In this document: piece after piece, positions 52,635 to 61,669 of the stretch
How positions within the stretch are numbered: the first letter of the stretch is position 1
Layout: each line of letters begins with the position of its first letter
Source of the DNA: Nitrospinota bacterium
GTDB taxonomy: Bacteria > Nitrospinota_A > UBA7883 > JACRLM01
DNA: 64,000 nt
Assembly (NCBI GenBank): GCA_016208975.1
Contig: JACQXA010000004.1
Span: 1,117,015 to 1,181,014, forward strand
Reading direction: 5' to 3'
Notes under the pieces: model-generated
Database searches by the model: none
Told to the model about the DNA's origin: nothing
What the model saw: only the letters and a program-made list of their open reading frames with translations
Translations under genes and position numbers: made by a program

Positions 52635-52928
52635 ATGCCGGACGCTCTGGGAATGATCGAGACTAAAGGATTTGTGGGCATGGTGGAGGCTTCCGACGCC
52701 ATGGTTAAAGCCGCCAAGGTGGAATTGGTGGGCTACGAGAAAATAGGCGGGGGGTTTGTCACCGCCATAGTGCGCGGCGACGTGGCCGCCGTGAAAGCCG
52801 CCACCGACGCGGGCGCCCGCGCCGCCGAAAAGGTGGGCGAGCTGGTTTCGGTTCACGTGATACCCAGGCCGCACAACAACATAGACGGTGTTCTGCCCCT
52901 GGGCAGGAAAGCCGTGGCGCAGGACTAG
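52635..52928 (+). CDS. Microcompartment hexameric shell protein BMC-H
   Basis: A 97-residue single BMC domain protein. [40 protein letters not shown] and [20 protein letters not shown] are the canonical BMC-H segments, ending [18 protein letters not shown]. Hexamers tile the facets of the shell. Preceded by AAGGAG at 52622; it belongs to the same operon as BMC-T and BMC-P genes. Confidence 0.95.
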   Translation: MPDALGMIETKGFVGMVEASDAMVKAAKVELVGYEKIGGGFVTAIVRGDVAAVKAATDAGARAAEKVGELVSVHVIPRPHNNIDGVLPLGRKAVAQD

Positions 52929-52932
52929 CGCC

Positions 52933-53238
52933 ATGTTGTTCGGCAAAGTGGTGGGGACGGTGGTCTCCACGAAGAAGACACCCTCGCTGGAGGGTCTTAA
53001 ACTTTTGCTGGTGCGCAACGTGGACCACCTGGGCGAGCTGTCCAAAGGTTATGTGGTGGCCGCCGACTCGGTGGGAGCCGGTGTGGGCGAGGTAGTGCTG
53101 TACGCCACCGGCTCATCGGCGCGGCAGACCGACATCACCAACAACAAGCCCGTGGACGCGGTGATCATGGGCATTGTGGACACCTGGGACGTGGACGACA
53201 AAACGGTGTTCACAAAATACCAAACCGCCGGAGTGTAA
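52933..53238 (+). CDS. Microcompartment pentameric vertex protein BMC-P
   Basis: About 101 residues of the EutN/CcmL fold, starting [20 protein letters not shown] and containing LVVRN-like [11 protein letters not shown], and [20 protein letters not shown] followed by [12 protein letters not shown]. Pentamers close the twelve shell vertices. ATG at 52933 lies 4 bp after the BMC-H stop. One of three BMC-P in the operon, as in the Haliangium shell. Confidence 0.93.
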   Translation: MLFGKVVGTVVSTKKTPSLEGLKLLLVRNVDHLGELSKGYVVAADSVGAGVGEVVLYATGSSARQTDITNNKPVDAVIMGIVDTWDVDDKTVFTKYQTAGV

Positions 53239-53241
53239 CCG

Positions 53242-54687
53242 ATGAGCATCAGCAAGGACCAGATAGCCGAAATTGTGGAGCGTGTGGCCCGCCGGATAGC
53301 CTCGGAACAACCTGCCGCCGGTCCGGTTGTCGCCGACAAGCCGTCCAGTGGCGGGCGGGGCGTGGGGATATACGACACGGTGGAAGAGGCGGTATCAGCC
53401 GCCAAAGCCTCGTTCCACACGCTGGACACCCATCCGCTGGCTGAGCGCAAGCTGATGATAGAGGCCATGCGCAACGCCGCCCGGCAAGACATCGAGACGC
53501 TGGCCCGGATTGCGGTGGAAGAGACTGGCTTGGGCCGCGTGGCGGACAAGATTTTAAAGAACACCCTGGTGGTGGAAAAAACGCCGGGGGTGGAGATAAT
53601 TGAGCCGAAAGCTTTCACCGGCGACGATGGCATCGCCCTTATGGAGCGGGCGCCATACGGGGTGATAGGCTCCATCACCCCCTGCACCAACCCCACCGAA
53701 ACGGTTATATGCAACGCCATCGGCATGATAGCCGGAGGTAACGCCGTGGTGTTCAACGCCCATCCGGCGGCCAAAAACACCACCGCCCACGTGATAAACC
53801 TGCTCAACCAGGCCATCATCAGCGTTGGCGGCCCGGCGAACCTTTTGACCGCCGTGGCCAACCCCACCGTGGAAAGCGCCGGGGAGCTTATGCGCCACAA
53901 GGACATCCGCCTGCTGGTTGTCACCGGCGGCCCCGCCGTGGTGAAGGCGGCCATGAACAGCGGCAAGAAGGTAATCGCCGCCGGGCCGGGCAACCCGCCG
54001 GTGGTGGTGGACGAAACCGCCAACCTCGAAGACGCGGCCAAACACGTGGTGGACGGCGCCTCATTCGACAACAATATCGTCTGCGTGGTCGAGAAAGTCC
54101 TCATCTGCGTGGACAAGGTGGCGGACGATTTAAAACGCCACATGAAAAAATTCGGCGCTTACGAGATAAACGCCAGCCAGGTGAAGAAACTCGAAAAACT
54201 GGTGGTGGAACGGGCTCCATCAGGCCCCGGCGACCATGGGGTGATCAACAAGAAATGGGTGGGCAAAGACGCGTGGAAAATCCTGCGCGCCATCGGCGTT
54301 GACGCCAGCGAAGACATTAGGCTTGTGGTGTTCGACGCGGAGAAAGGCGACCCGCTGGTGGTGATGGAGCAACTGATGCCTATCCTGCCGCTGGTGCGGG
54401 TGGCGGATGTGGACGAGGGCGTCTCCTTCGCAAAAATAATAGAGCATGGGTTCGGCCACACGGCGGTGATGCACTCCACCAACGTGGACAATCTCTCCAA
54501 AATGGCCAGGGTGATAAACACCTCCATCTTCGTGAAGAACGGCCCCAGTTTCGCGGGGCTGGGCTGGGGAGGGGAGGGCTACACATCGTTCTCCATCGCC
54601 AGCCCCACCGGCGAAGGGCTCACCACAGCGTTGAACTTCACCCGTGAGCGGCGTTGCACCTTGAAAGACCGGTTCAGGATAATTTAA
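53242..54687 (+). CDS. Microcompartment aldehyde dehydrogenase (EutE/PduP-like)
   Basis: A 481-residue CoA-acylating aldehyde dehydrogenase. The N-terminal helix MSISKDQIAEIVERVARRIA (53242-53301) is amphipathic and looks like an encapsulation peptide, joined by a Pro/Gly-rich linker. The catalytic Cys is in FDNNIVCVVEK, and TPCTNPTETVICNAIG, ITPCTNP and AAGPGNPPVVVDETANLED are the usual NAD/CoA sites. Turns an aldehyde and CoA into acyl-CoA and NADH inside the shell. Four bp after BMC-P. Confidence 0.93.
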   Translation: MSISKDQIAEIVERVARRIASEQPAAGPVVADKPSSGGRGVGIYDTVEEAVSAAKASFHTLDTHPLAERKLMIEAMRNAARQDIETLARIAVEETGLGRVADKILKNTLVVEKTPGVEIIEPKAFTGDDGIALMERAPYGVIGSITPCTNPTETVICNAIGMIAGGNAVVFNAHPAAKNTTAHVINLLNQAIISVGGPANLLTAVANPTVESAGELMRHKDIRLLVVTGGPAVVKAAMNSGKKVIAAGPGNPPVVVDETANLEDAAKHVVDGASFDNNIVCVVEKVLICVDKVADDLKRHMKKFGAYEINASQVKKLEKLVVERAPSGPGDHGVINKKWVGKDAWKILRAIGVDASEDIRLVVFDAEKGDPLVVMEQLMPILPLVRVADVDEGVSFAKIIEHGFGHTAVMHSTNVDNLSKMARVINTSIFVKNGPSFAGLGWGGEGYTSFSIASPTGEGLTTALNFTRERRCTLKDRFRII

Positions 54688-54691
54688 CCCC

Positions 54692-56023
54692 ATGTCATCA
54701 TTGCCGGACATCGCCAGGGAGGCGGGAATCATAGGCGCGGGTGGCGCCGGGTTCCCCACCCATGTGAAGCTGGCCGCCGCCGTGGACACGGTTATCGTCA
54801 ACGGCGCGGAGTGCGAGCCGCTGATGGCAGGCGACCAGTATTTGATGGAGAACCGGGCCGGTGAGATAGTCTCAACCTTGCGGGCCGTCGCCGCATTTAT
54901 CGCCCAGCGCTCTGGCAAGCCGGTCCGTAGCGTTATCGCCGTGAAGAAGAAATATAAAGAAGCTCTGGCGGCGTTGAGTGGCCGTATAAAGAACAGCGGC
55001 GCAGAGATACTGGAACTCGATAACGTTTACCCCGCCGGGGATGAGCAGTTTCTCGTTTACGAGGCCACGGGCCGCATAGTTCCCGAAGGGGGAATACCGC
55101 TGGCGGTGAACGTGGTGGTGATGAACGTGGGCACCCTGGTGAATCTGGCGGACGCCATTTCCGGACGGCCTGTTACCCACAGGGTGATAACCGTGGGCGG
55201 GGCCGTGGCCAACCCCATGGTCATCCGCGTTCCCATCGGAACGGCCTTCCCTGAAATAATCGCCCGGGCTGGCGTGACGGTGGACGATTATATCCTGCTG
55301 GTCAACGGCCCCATGATGGGGCGCGTAACCACCGATTTGTCCGGCGTGGTGAACAAGACCACCGGCGGGCTTTTCGTGTTGCCCAAGGGGCATCCGCATG
55401 TGGCGCGGATGACGAGGCCTTTGTCCACCGAGATCCGCATCGGTAAATCCGCCTGTGAGGCGTGCCGGTATTGCACCGATTTCTGCCCGCGTTACCTGCT
55501 GGGACACAAGTTGGAACCCCACAAGATAATGCGCGTGGTGAATTACGATAAAGACCTGGACACCGACACCATCACCGCCGCCTGGCTATGTTGCGAATGT
55601 GGCGTGTGCGACCTGTGGGCCTGCCCCATGGCGTTGTCGCCCCGGGTGTTTTTCCGCGAGTTCAAACGCAGGCTGAAAGAGGCGGGCATCGGCAACCCTC
55701 ACAAGCGGACAGACATATCAGCGGACTATTACCGCCAATACCGGGGCGTGCCCGCCGAAAGGTTATTAACGCGGCTGGGGCTGGCGGAATATGACCGCAA
55801 ACCAGCTTTCTATGATGGCCCGTGGAACGTGTCACAAGTCACCATAAACCTGAATCAACATGTGGGCGAGCCGTCGGCTCCGGTGGTGTCCAAAGGCGAC
55901 CGGGTGGAGCAGGGGAGGCTGATAGCGGAAATTCCCGAAGGCAAGCTTGGGGCGCGGTATCACGCGTCAATATCCGGCATGGTCGCGGAAGTTACTCCTC
56001 AATGGATAAGGATAGAGGCATGA
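54692..56023 (+). CDS. PduS/RnfC-like Fe-S flavoprotein of the microcompartment
   Basis: A 443-residue protein like PduS. An N-terminal RnfC-type NADH/FMN domain (GIIGAGGAGFPTHVKLAAAV, VNGAECEPLMAGDQYLM) comes first, then an SLBB-like part, and a 2x[4Fe-4S] ferredoxin domain with CEACRYCTDFCPRYL and CCECGVCDLWACPMAL. In propanediol compartments PduS reduces cobalamin and may recycle NADH. Here no B12-dependent enzyme is seen, so NAD+ recycling across the shell is the likelier role. Confidence 0.85.
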   Translation: MSSLPDIAREAGIIGAGGAGFPTHVKLAAAVDTVIVNGAECEPLMAGDQYLMENRAGEIVSTLRAVAAFIAQRSGKPVRSVIAVKKKYKEALAALSGRIKNSGAEILELDNVYPAGDEQFLVYEATGRIVPEGGIPLAVNVVVMNVGTLVNLADAISGRPVTHRVITVGGAVANPMVIRVPIGTAFPEIIARAGVTVDDYILLVNGPMMGRVTTDLSGVVNKTTGGLFVLPKGHPHVARMTRPLSTEIRIGKSACEACRYCTDFCPRYLLGHKLEPHKIMRVVNYDKDLDTDTITAAWLCCECGVCDLWACPMALSPRVFFREFKRRLKEAGIGNPHKRTDISADYYRQYRGVPAERLLTRLGLAEYDRKPAFYDGPWNVSQVTINLNQHVGEPSAPVVSKGDRVEQGRLIAEIPEGKLGARYHASISGMVAEVTPQWIRIEA

Positions 56024-56577
56024 GTTACAACGAACCGGCGCTGGCGTTGATAGAGCTCCGCTCGGTGGCGAGGGGCGTGGCCACGGCGGACGTGATGGTG
56101 AAAAAAGCCCCCGTGCGCCTGCTGGAGGCGCGCACCGTTTGCCCCGGCAAATACATGATACTCGTCGCCGGTGAAACGGCGGCGGTGGACGAAGCCTACC
56201 GGGCTGGTCTCGAAAAAGGGGCGGAGCTTATAGTGGACCAGCTTTTCCTGCCATACGCCCACGCCCAGCTTATACCGGCCATCCAGGCCTGCGTCCCGGC
56301 GCCGGAAATGAAATCGCTGGGGGTGGTGGAGGTGTTCACGGTGGCCTCGGCCCTCCTCTCCGCCGACGCGGCGGTGAAAGCGGCCGAAGTGACCGCCATC
56401 GAGATAAGGCTGGCCAACGGGCTGGGCGGAAAATCGTTCTACACCATCACCGGCGACTTGAACGAGCTGGAAGCGGCGGTGGACGCGGGGGTTTCCATTA
56501 TCCAAACCACGGGCACGCTGGTGTGCCGCGAGATAATCCCCAACCCGCACGGGGACATTAACCTGAAACTTTTATAG
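56020..56577 (+). CDS. Second BMC-T shell protein
   Basis: About 185 residues starting ATG 56020, overlapping the PduS stop as ATGA. Two tandem BMC domains: ALALIELRSVARGVATADVM and MKSLGVVEVFTVASALLSAD. Segments KYMILVAGETAAVDEAYRAG and SFYTITGDLNELEAAVDAGV fit the central-pore BMC-T type, distinct from the one at 51979. The two kinds may give the shell gated and ungated pores. Confidence 0.9.
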   Translation: MSYNEPALALIELRSVARGVATADVMVKKAPVRLLEARTVCPGKYMILVAGETAAVDEAYRAGLEKGAELIVDQLFLPYAHAQLIPAIQACVPAPEMKSLGVVEVFTVASALLSADAAVKAAEVTAIEIRLANGLGGKSFYTITGDLNELEAAVDAGVSIIQTTGTLVCREIIPNPHGDINLKLL

Positions 56578-56587
56578 GCGTAACGCA

Positions 56588-56860
56588 ATGCATCTAGCCA
56601 AGGTTATAGGCCGGGTGGTGGCCACGGTGAAACACGAGGCGCTCACGGGCGTGAAACTCCTGCTCATCCAGCCCATAGACGACAAGGGCGCGCCCAAAGG
56701 CGAACCCATCGTGGCGACGGATTCCGTGCAGTCCGGCCCGGGCGATCTTGTAACCTACGTCTCCGGCAGGGAAGGCACGCTGGCCCTGGACGAGCCGTTC
56801 ACCCCGGTGGACGCGGGCATTGTGGGCATTGTGGACAGCGTGAACAGGGAAACCCCATGA
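56588..56860 (+). CDS. BMC-P vertex protein, second copy
   Basis: A 90-residue EutN/CcmL-fold protein: HLAKVIGRVVATVKHEALTG, LLIQPIDDKGAPKGEPIVAT and DSVQSGPGDLVTYVSGREGT. The usual BMC-P length. Its end overlaps the third copy by four bases (ATGA). Confidence 0.93.
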   Translation: MHLAKVIGRVVATVKHEALTGVKLLLIQPIDDKGAPKGEPIVATDSVQSGPGDLVTYVSGREGTLALDEPFTPVDAGIVGIVDSVNRETP

Positions 56861-57129
56861 AGCTTTGCAGGGTGGTGGGAAACATCCAGTCCACGGTTAT
56901 AAACCCGGTGTACAAGGGTCACCGGATAATGATTGTCCAGCCGCTGGATGAAAACATGAAAGACGAGGGCGCCACATTTTTAGCCGTGGATTTCGCCCAG
57001 AGCGGCCCTGGAGACATCGTGCTGGCGGCAGTGGAGGGCAACGCGGCGCGGCAGTTGTTCATGGACCAGAACGCGCCGGTCCACAGCGTCATAGAAGGCG
57101 TGGTGGACCGGGTTGACATGGCGGAGTAA
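56857..57129 (+). CDS. BMC-P vertex protein, third copy
   Basis: A 90-residue EutN/CcmL-fold protein starting MKLCRVVGNIQSTVINPVYK and continuing VDFAQSGPGDIVLAAVEGNA. The three copies are diverged, so they may occupy different vertex positions or give different affinities for the shell. Confidence 0.92.
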   Translation: MKLCRVVGNIQSTVINPVYKGHRIMIVQPLDENMKDEGATFLAVDFAQSGPGDIVLAAVEGNAARQLFMDQNAPVHSVIEGVVDRVDMAE

Positions 57130-57135
57130 AGGGAA

Positions 57136-57957
57136 ATGAAGACCGAATCCGAATACAGAAAAGACATAGTTGAAGTTTGCAAACGCATCCACGGGCGCGG
57201 CTGGATATCCAGCACCGACGGCAACGTCTCCGTAAGGCTGGGGCGTGACCGCATACTGATAACCCCCACCGCCATCCACAAAGGTTACATGACCGAGCGG
57301 GATTTGATTATCACCGACATGGAGGGAAAACTTATCGCCGGTAGCCGGAAACCCTCCAGCGAGATTTGCCTGCACCTCACCTGTTACAGGGAACGGCCCG
57401 ACGTGAACGCTGTGGTGCACGCCCATCCCACCATGTGCGTGGCGCTCTCTTTAGCCGGTGTATCGCTGGCAAAATGCCTTTTGCCGGAGGTGATTTTTAC
57501 CCTGGGATCCATCCCCACGGCGGAATACGCCCCGCCCACCACCGAGAAAGTGGCCGAGTCCGTAAAGAAATACATAAAGGAATTCGACGCGGTGATACTG
57601 GAGCGCCACGGCTCCGTAACCGTGGGGGCCGACGTGTTTTCAGCCTACAACACGCTGGAACGGATGGAGCATGTGGCGGAGATGACCTATTATGCCCGGC
57701 AGATAGGAAACGTAAAACCGCTGTCGGAACAGCAGATAGCCCATCTCCAGTCCATCGGCGACAAACAGGGCTGGCCCCGGAAAAAACTTTTGGAACAGGC
57801 CTGCAACAACTGCAACGCCTGCGGCAAGCACAACAATAGCGGCTCTTGCGGCGGTCACGCGCAAAATGAGCAGGCGGTGCAAGCGGCGGCGCCATCGGCG
57901 GATTACATAGAAAAACTCATTGTAGAAGAAGTGCGGGCCGCGCTGAAACGGAACTGA
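57136..57957 (+). CDS. Class II aldolase with Cys-rich linker and encapsulation peptide
   Basis: A 273-residue FucA-type aldolase. Catalytic features are present: SSEICLH, HAHPTMC (two metal His) and the third His in ILERHGSVTVG. Usual members are about 215-220 residues; here a C-terminal extension carries the Cys-rich stretch CNNCNACGKHNNSGSCGG (four or five Cys) and then a short amphipathic helix SADYIEKLIVEEVRAALKRN (57896-57955) like an encapsulation peptide. Splits a sugar phosphate to DHAP plus an aldehyde, probably fed to the adjacent dehydrogenase. Last gene of the operon. Confidence 0.9.
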   Translation: MKTESEYRKDIVEVCKRIHGRGWISSTDGNVSVRLGRDRILITPTAIHKGYMTERDLIITDMEGKLIAGSRKPSSEICLHLTCYRERPDVNAVVHAHPTMCVALSLAGVSLAKCLLPEVIFTLGSIPTAEYAPPTTEKVAESVKKYIKEFDAVILERHGSVTVGADVFSAYNTLERMEHVAEMTYYARQIGNVKPLSEQQIAHLQSIGDKQGWPRKKLLEQACNNCNACGKHNNSGSCGGHAQNEQAVQAAAPSADYIEKLIVEEVRAALKRN

Positions 57958-58056
57958 GCTAGGCCCAAGTCCGCCACTGTCACTGTTATCTATTAACAAC
58001 CCACCTTAATAAGAGCATATGATAACATTACTGTCTATTTATATTTGGATTTCTCA

Positions 58057-61000
58057 ATGACTTATAGCGTTTTCGAAACCATAAGCCGCCGTTTAGGGGT
58101 ACTGACAAAAAGTTTGCAGTATCTAGCCGATAAAGAACTGAGAGGTTGGCTGAAAGATAACGAAGAGTATAAGAAGTACAAGCTTAGCTGGTGGGAGGCC
58201 TACTTCCTGAGTGCGGAAAAACATCCTTTTCTGAGCTCACTAGACATTTTTCTTCTATATCTTTTCGTCACAATTACTACATTTTTTCTCGACATATACA
58301 GAGAATTGGATTTTTCATCAGCGTTTAACACAACCCTTTTAACGCCATCCTCATCAAACCAAGGATCGAACGCTGAAATCTTGCTGTCCTATTTCACCGG
58401 ACTTTGGGGAGTTCAAGCGGCAATCATAGGTCTTGTTTACCCGATCGCCATATCCCTCATTGCCATCCTTCTTCAAAGAGAATTTCGGAGTGACACATAT
58501 CTGAGAATTTATCTTACGCTTTCCGCCGCACGTTCTTCAGGTTCGCGATCACTTGCCCTAGTCATTCTCATGGGGGCGCAATATCTATTGATATTAAGCG
58601 CCGGTACTAATCTCCCATTTCTATGGTTGGTTCTCGACGGACTAATATTTTTGGAAAATGGCGCTGGCGCATTTTGGTTCCTGGCCAAGACGTTTCAATT
58701 TCTAAGCCAAACTGAGCAGAGCAAGGCGGTGCTACGATACGGGGTGGGCATTACATGGCCCAAAGAGCTCAATGAGCAAATGCTTTTTACCTTATTCGCC
58801 AGCGCTCCTTCTTTTAAGCTCCTACCAGTCAAAGCTTACGGTGACAATGACACCGAGAAAGAACCTCAGGTCCTATGTATGCCATTGGGTGGAGAAGAAG
58901 GTGTAACTGAAGTGCAAAAACGGTTTGCGCATAAAAAACGTTTTGTTGATGTTCGCTTTAGTTTATTGGCATATGCAGTCATCCGATGGCGAGACCGGGC
59001 TCACGCATCTGCACAGGGCCGTGAAGATAGTTCTGGGAATGAAACGAATAATCCGCTCCTTATTTTTCCACTTACAGTTGGAGAGGATTATGAAAAAGTT
59101 GTTCCTATCTGTATTTCTCGTGATGCGCCCGGACTTGATGCATGGGATCGATTTATCATGAAACGGGCATTAGTATTTCGAAGACCTACCCCTCCAGAGT
59201 TTGGCGCAGACCTAACCACTTTTGAGATATTTGATCAATACGCAAACGAGCTTCGTTTTGCTGTTCAGGACGACCGCGCAGGTAGTTTCGAAAAAGCAAG
59301 TGATGCAATGATCGACCTCTTTGTATCACTCATCAAGACTGGAGATTACAAGCTCGATTCTGGCAAGTGGGACAACTATACAAAGCTGAGCGACTATAGG
59401 TCATTCGGTCAAAGAACATTTTATCAGAAATGGCTCATGTTTTTTCGTGACCCAATCAAGCTTGCGGCTGATTCAATCCTTAAGAGAAAAGACTTCGCCA
59501 TTAGTTTAGCCAATATTCCTTGCCAACTTGCTAACTGTCTGGATATCCAGAGGCATTCGGAAGTCATATCCAATTCCTATTGGTTGTGGGACAATCTCTG
59601 TTATTTCGTCATTGAGCGATGGGCTATTGCAGTAGAAGAACAAGGTGAAATCAAACATGACTTTACGACACCTTGCCGTCTTCGTGCACCCTTTCAACGT
59701 TCTTATCAGGCTCTTGTGGACGGAATTTATGAGAGATGGGAATCGCTTGAATTTTATTTGCAGCCCAAGAAGGAGACCGATGGCTGGGAAGAGCTAAATA
59801 CAGCAGGAGCGGACCTGTTGCCAAAGCACCTCGACACGCTCGTTCGCGCGTTCCTCGCTTTTGCTCACACAGGTGACCGTACGGGCGCTGAGCGGATGCT
59901 TGATGGTATTTTGCGCTGGCCTGACTACAGGTTTCAAGATGAAGTTTTCTACAACATCTATAGAGTCACCCATTACCAAACGCTCGGTCTTGCTGTATTT
60001 ACGCAGGAATGGATAGATATAAAACCCGAGTATGTTAGGAATGACGAATCCTTTAAAATCCAAGTAGCGCCTTACACCATCTTCTCCATGGCAATGTCGA
60101 ATTATTGGAAAGATGTCTGTTTGATAACCTTCGGCGCTTTATTACACTGGTGTGCCACTGAAGGGGGCCCCCATGCATTCCCGGCTGAACTTTCCAAGCG
60201 AATTGCGTCCGGGGAAACTCCTCATCCCGATGATACAAATATCCGATTTCTCCCATTTGCAGATGCGGAAGGGGTTCTTTGGGCGATGCTCCGGCAACGA
60301 ATGGCGCACACTTCCAATTCTGACCCGTTCTCAGAAAAATTCGGTGGTCTGATCAAAAAGATTTATTCTTTGGATGAACCGCGCCATCTTTCTGGACGGG
60401 TTTATATACCATCTTCCAGTGATATTCGGTCGCTAACTGGAGAGATTCTGGTGGCGCTTCTATTGAAAGCCGAGAAACGTCAAAATAATGAGCCGTGGTC
60501 CCCATCATCAAATTTTTTATCGGATATTTTAAACGTTGTTACAACTGGGCGTTGGGACGAAGCAACCATTAATGGATTGTTGGGTGAATGGATAAGAAAG
60601 TTGGAAGACGAAAAATTTGATCGATATCAGCCAGTTTTACTTTTTCTTCTTGCGGTAAATGATGAGGCTGTTTTTAAGGAGCGAAGAGAGGCCGTTATCA
60701 AGGGATTGAAACTTCTGAGTGATAGAATCACCTACACAAGAAATCAGAAGATTTTGGGAGCAAACATAGATAATGCCCTGCTAAAAGAGATCGGGTTATG
60801 GGCATCTGCCGGTTTTAGTGCGAATGGCACACACCCACGCCCCCTGCCACTATCATTTTTTAAAGCTTTCGAAGAAACTGACAACCCTCTCTCCGACTGG
60901 ACATTACGCATTACCAAGGTGAATAAGGCTCGTTACACAAGCCCACGATTCGAAGATCCGCCTTCCAATGAGAAGGAATGGTTCGCTGATACAATTGAAA

Positions 61001-61515
61001 AGCATGTTGCAATCAGAGTGTTAAATATCGTTTTAAGTCAAACATCGTTCGAGGATATTGCGTCAATCTCCCCAGAAACGTTTTGGAAATATGTTAAGGC
61101 GTTCTCTGAAAAAGCCAGGGAAACAGGCAATTCTCCAATCCTGCTGGTAGCAATAAGTAATCATCCCAAATGGCTTTCAGATTGGTTGAGCCACTATCAA
61201 TCGTCTAATAGAGCAATCCGCCCCGATGATATGACCGTGTCGTGGAGGGAAAATATGCCTAATGGATACATGGGAAGCCTCAATGAGGTGGAGGTATATT
61301 TTACAAATATATCTGAAGACGCATCTTTTCTTATGATGAAGGGGGCATTTGAGCGTGTCCAATTCCACGGGTATGGAGGAAACCGGTTCGTTGATGTTAC
61401 TACCGAGCAGGTCAAAGACAGTCAACTGCTTATCAATTTAAAGCTGACCTGGCAGATGGAGGTCGATATTAAAAAGCTTCCCGCCGTAAAACTTCGGCAT
61501 CATGTGCAAAATTGA
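58057..61515 (+). CDS. Large AT-rich orphan membrane protein of unknown function
   Basis: About 1152 residues from ATG 58057 (TTG 58045 alternative). Four hydrophobic helices in the first 215 residues (about 65-90, 115-145, 170-190, 195-215) are followed by about 900 cytosolic residues of mixed, helix-rich sequence with no motif I recognise. Hand-counted 60-base lines gave 45% and 33% GC, against 60% in a line of the neighbouring PduS gene. This suggests recent transfer. Lies alone between the microcompartment operon and an ABC ATPase; a defence or surface role is only speculation. Confidence 0.75.
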   Translation: MTYSVFETISRRLGVLTKSLQYLADKELRGWLKDNEEYKKYKLSWWEAYFLSAEKHPFLSSLDIFLLYLFVTITTFFLDIYRELDFSSAFNTTLLTPSSSNQGSNAEILLSYFTGLWGVQAAIIGLVYPIAISLIAILLQREFRSDTYLRIYLTLSAARSSGSRSLALVILMGAQYLLILSAGTNLPFLWLVLDGLIFLENGAGAFWFLAKTFQFLSQTEQSKAVLRYGVGITWPKELNEQMLFTLFASAPSFKLLPVKAYGDNDTEKEPQVLCMPLGGEEGVTEVQKRFAHKKRFVDVRFSLLAYAVIRWRDRAHASAQGREDSSGNETNNPLLIFPLTVGEDYEKVVPICISRDAPGLDAWDRFIMKRALVFRRPTPPEFGADLTTFEIFDQYANELRFAVQDDRAGSFEKASDAMIDLFVSLIKTGDYKLDSGKWDNYTKLSDYRSFGQRTFYQKWLMFFRDPIKLAADSILKRKDFAISLANIPCQLANCLDIQRHSEVISNSYWLWDNLCYFVIERWAIAVEEQGEIKHDFTTPCRLRAPFQRSYQALVDGIYERWESLEFYLQPKKETDGWEELNTAGADLLPKHLDTLVRAFLAFAHTGDRTGAERMLDGILRWPDYRFQDEVFYNIYRVTHYQTLGLAVFTQEWIDIKPEYVRNDESFKIQVAPYTIFSMAMSNYWKDVCLITFGALLHWCATEGGPHAFPAELSKRIASGETPHPDDTNIRFLPFADAEGVLWAMLRQRMAHTSNSDPFSEKFGGLIKKIYSLDEPRHLSGRVYIPSSSDIRSLTGEILVALLLKAEKRQNNEPWSPSSNFLSDILNVVTTGRWDEATINGLLGEWIRKLEDEKFDRYQPVLLFLLAVNDEAVFKERREAVIKGLKLLSDRITYTRNQKILGANIDNALLKEIGLWASAGFSANGTHPRPLPLSFFKAFEETDNPLSDWTLRITKVNKARYTSPRFEDPPSNEKEWFADTIEKHVAIRVLNIVLSQTSFEDIASISPETFWKYVKAFSEKARETGNSPILLVAISNHPKWLSDWLSHYQSSNRAIRPDDMTVSWRENMPNGYMGSLNEVEVYFTNISEDASFLMMKGAFERVQFHGYGGNRFVDVTTEQVKDSQLLINLKLTWQMEVDIKKLPAVKLRHHVQN

Positions 61516-61669
61516 TTATCGAGAGCGTGAACGACTTTTTTGATTTTTGGCTTATATTGCTCGTTACCCAAACCGATTCGGCATAGTATCCGTCTTTGCG
61601 ATTTCCAACCATGCCTCGCCGGCAGGAGATTAGTTTTTCCCCGCGCCCCTCTCGTAATATAATCTCCCC

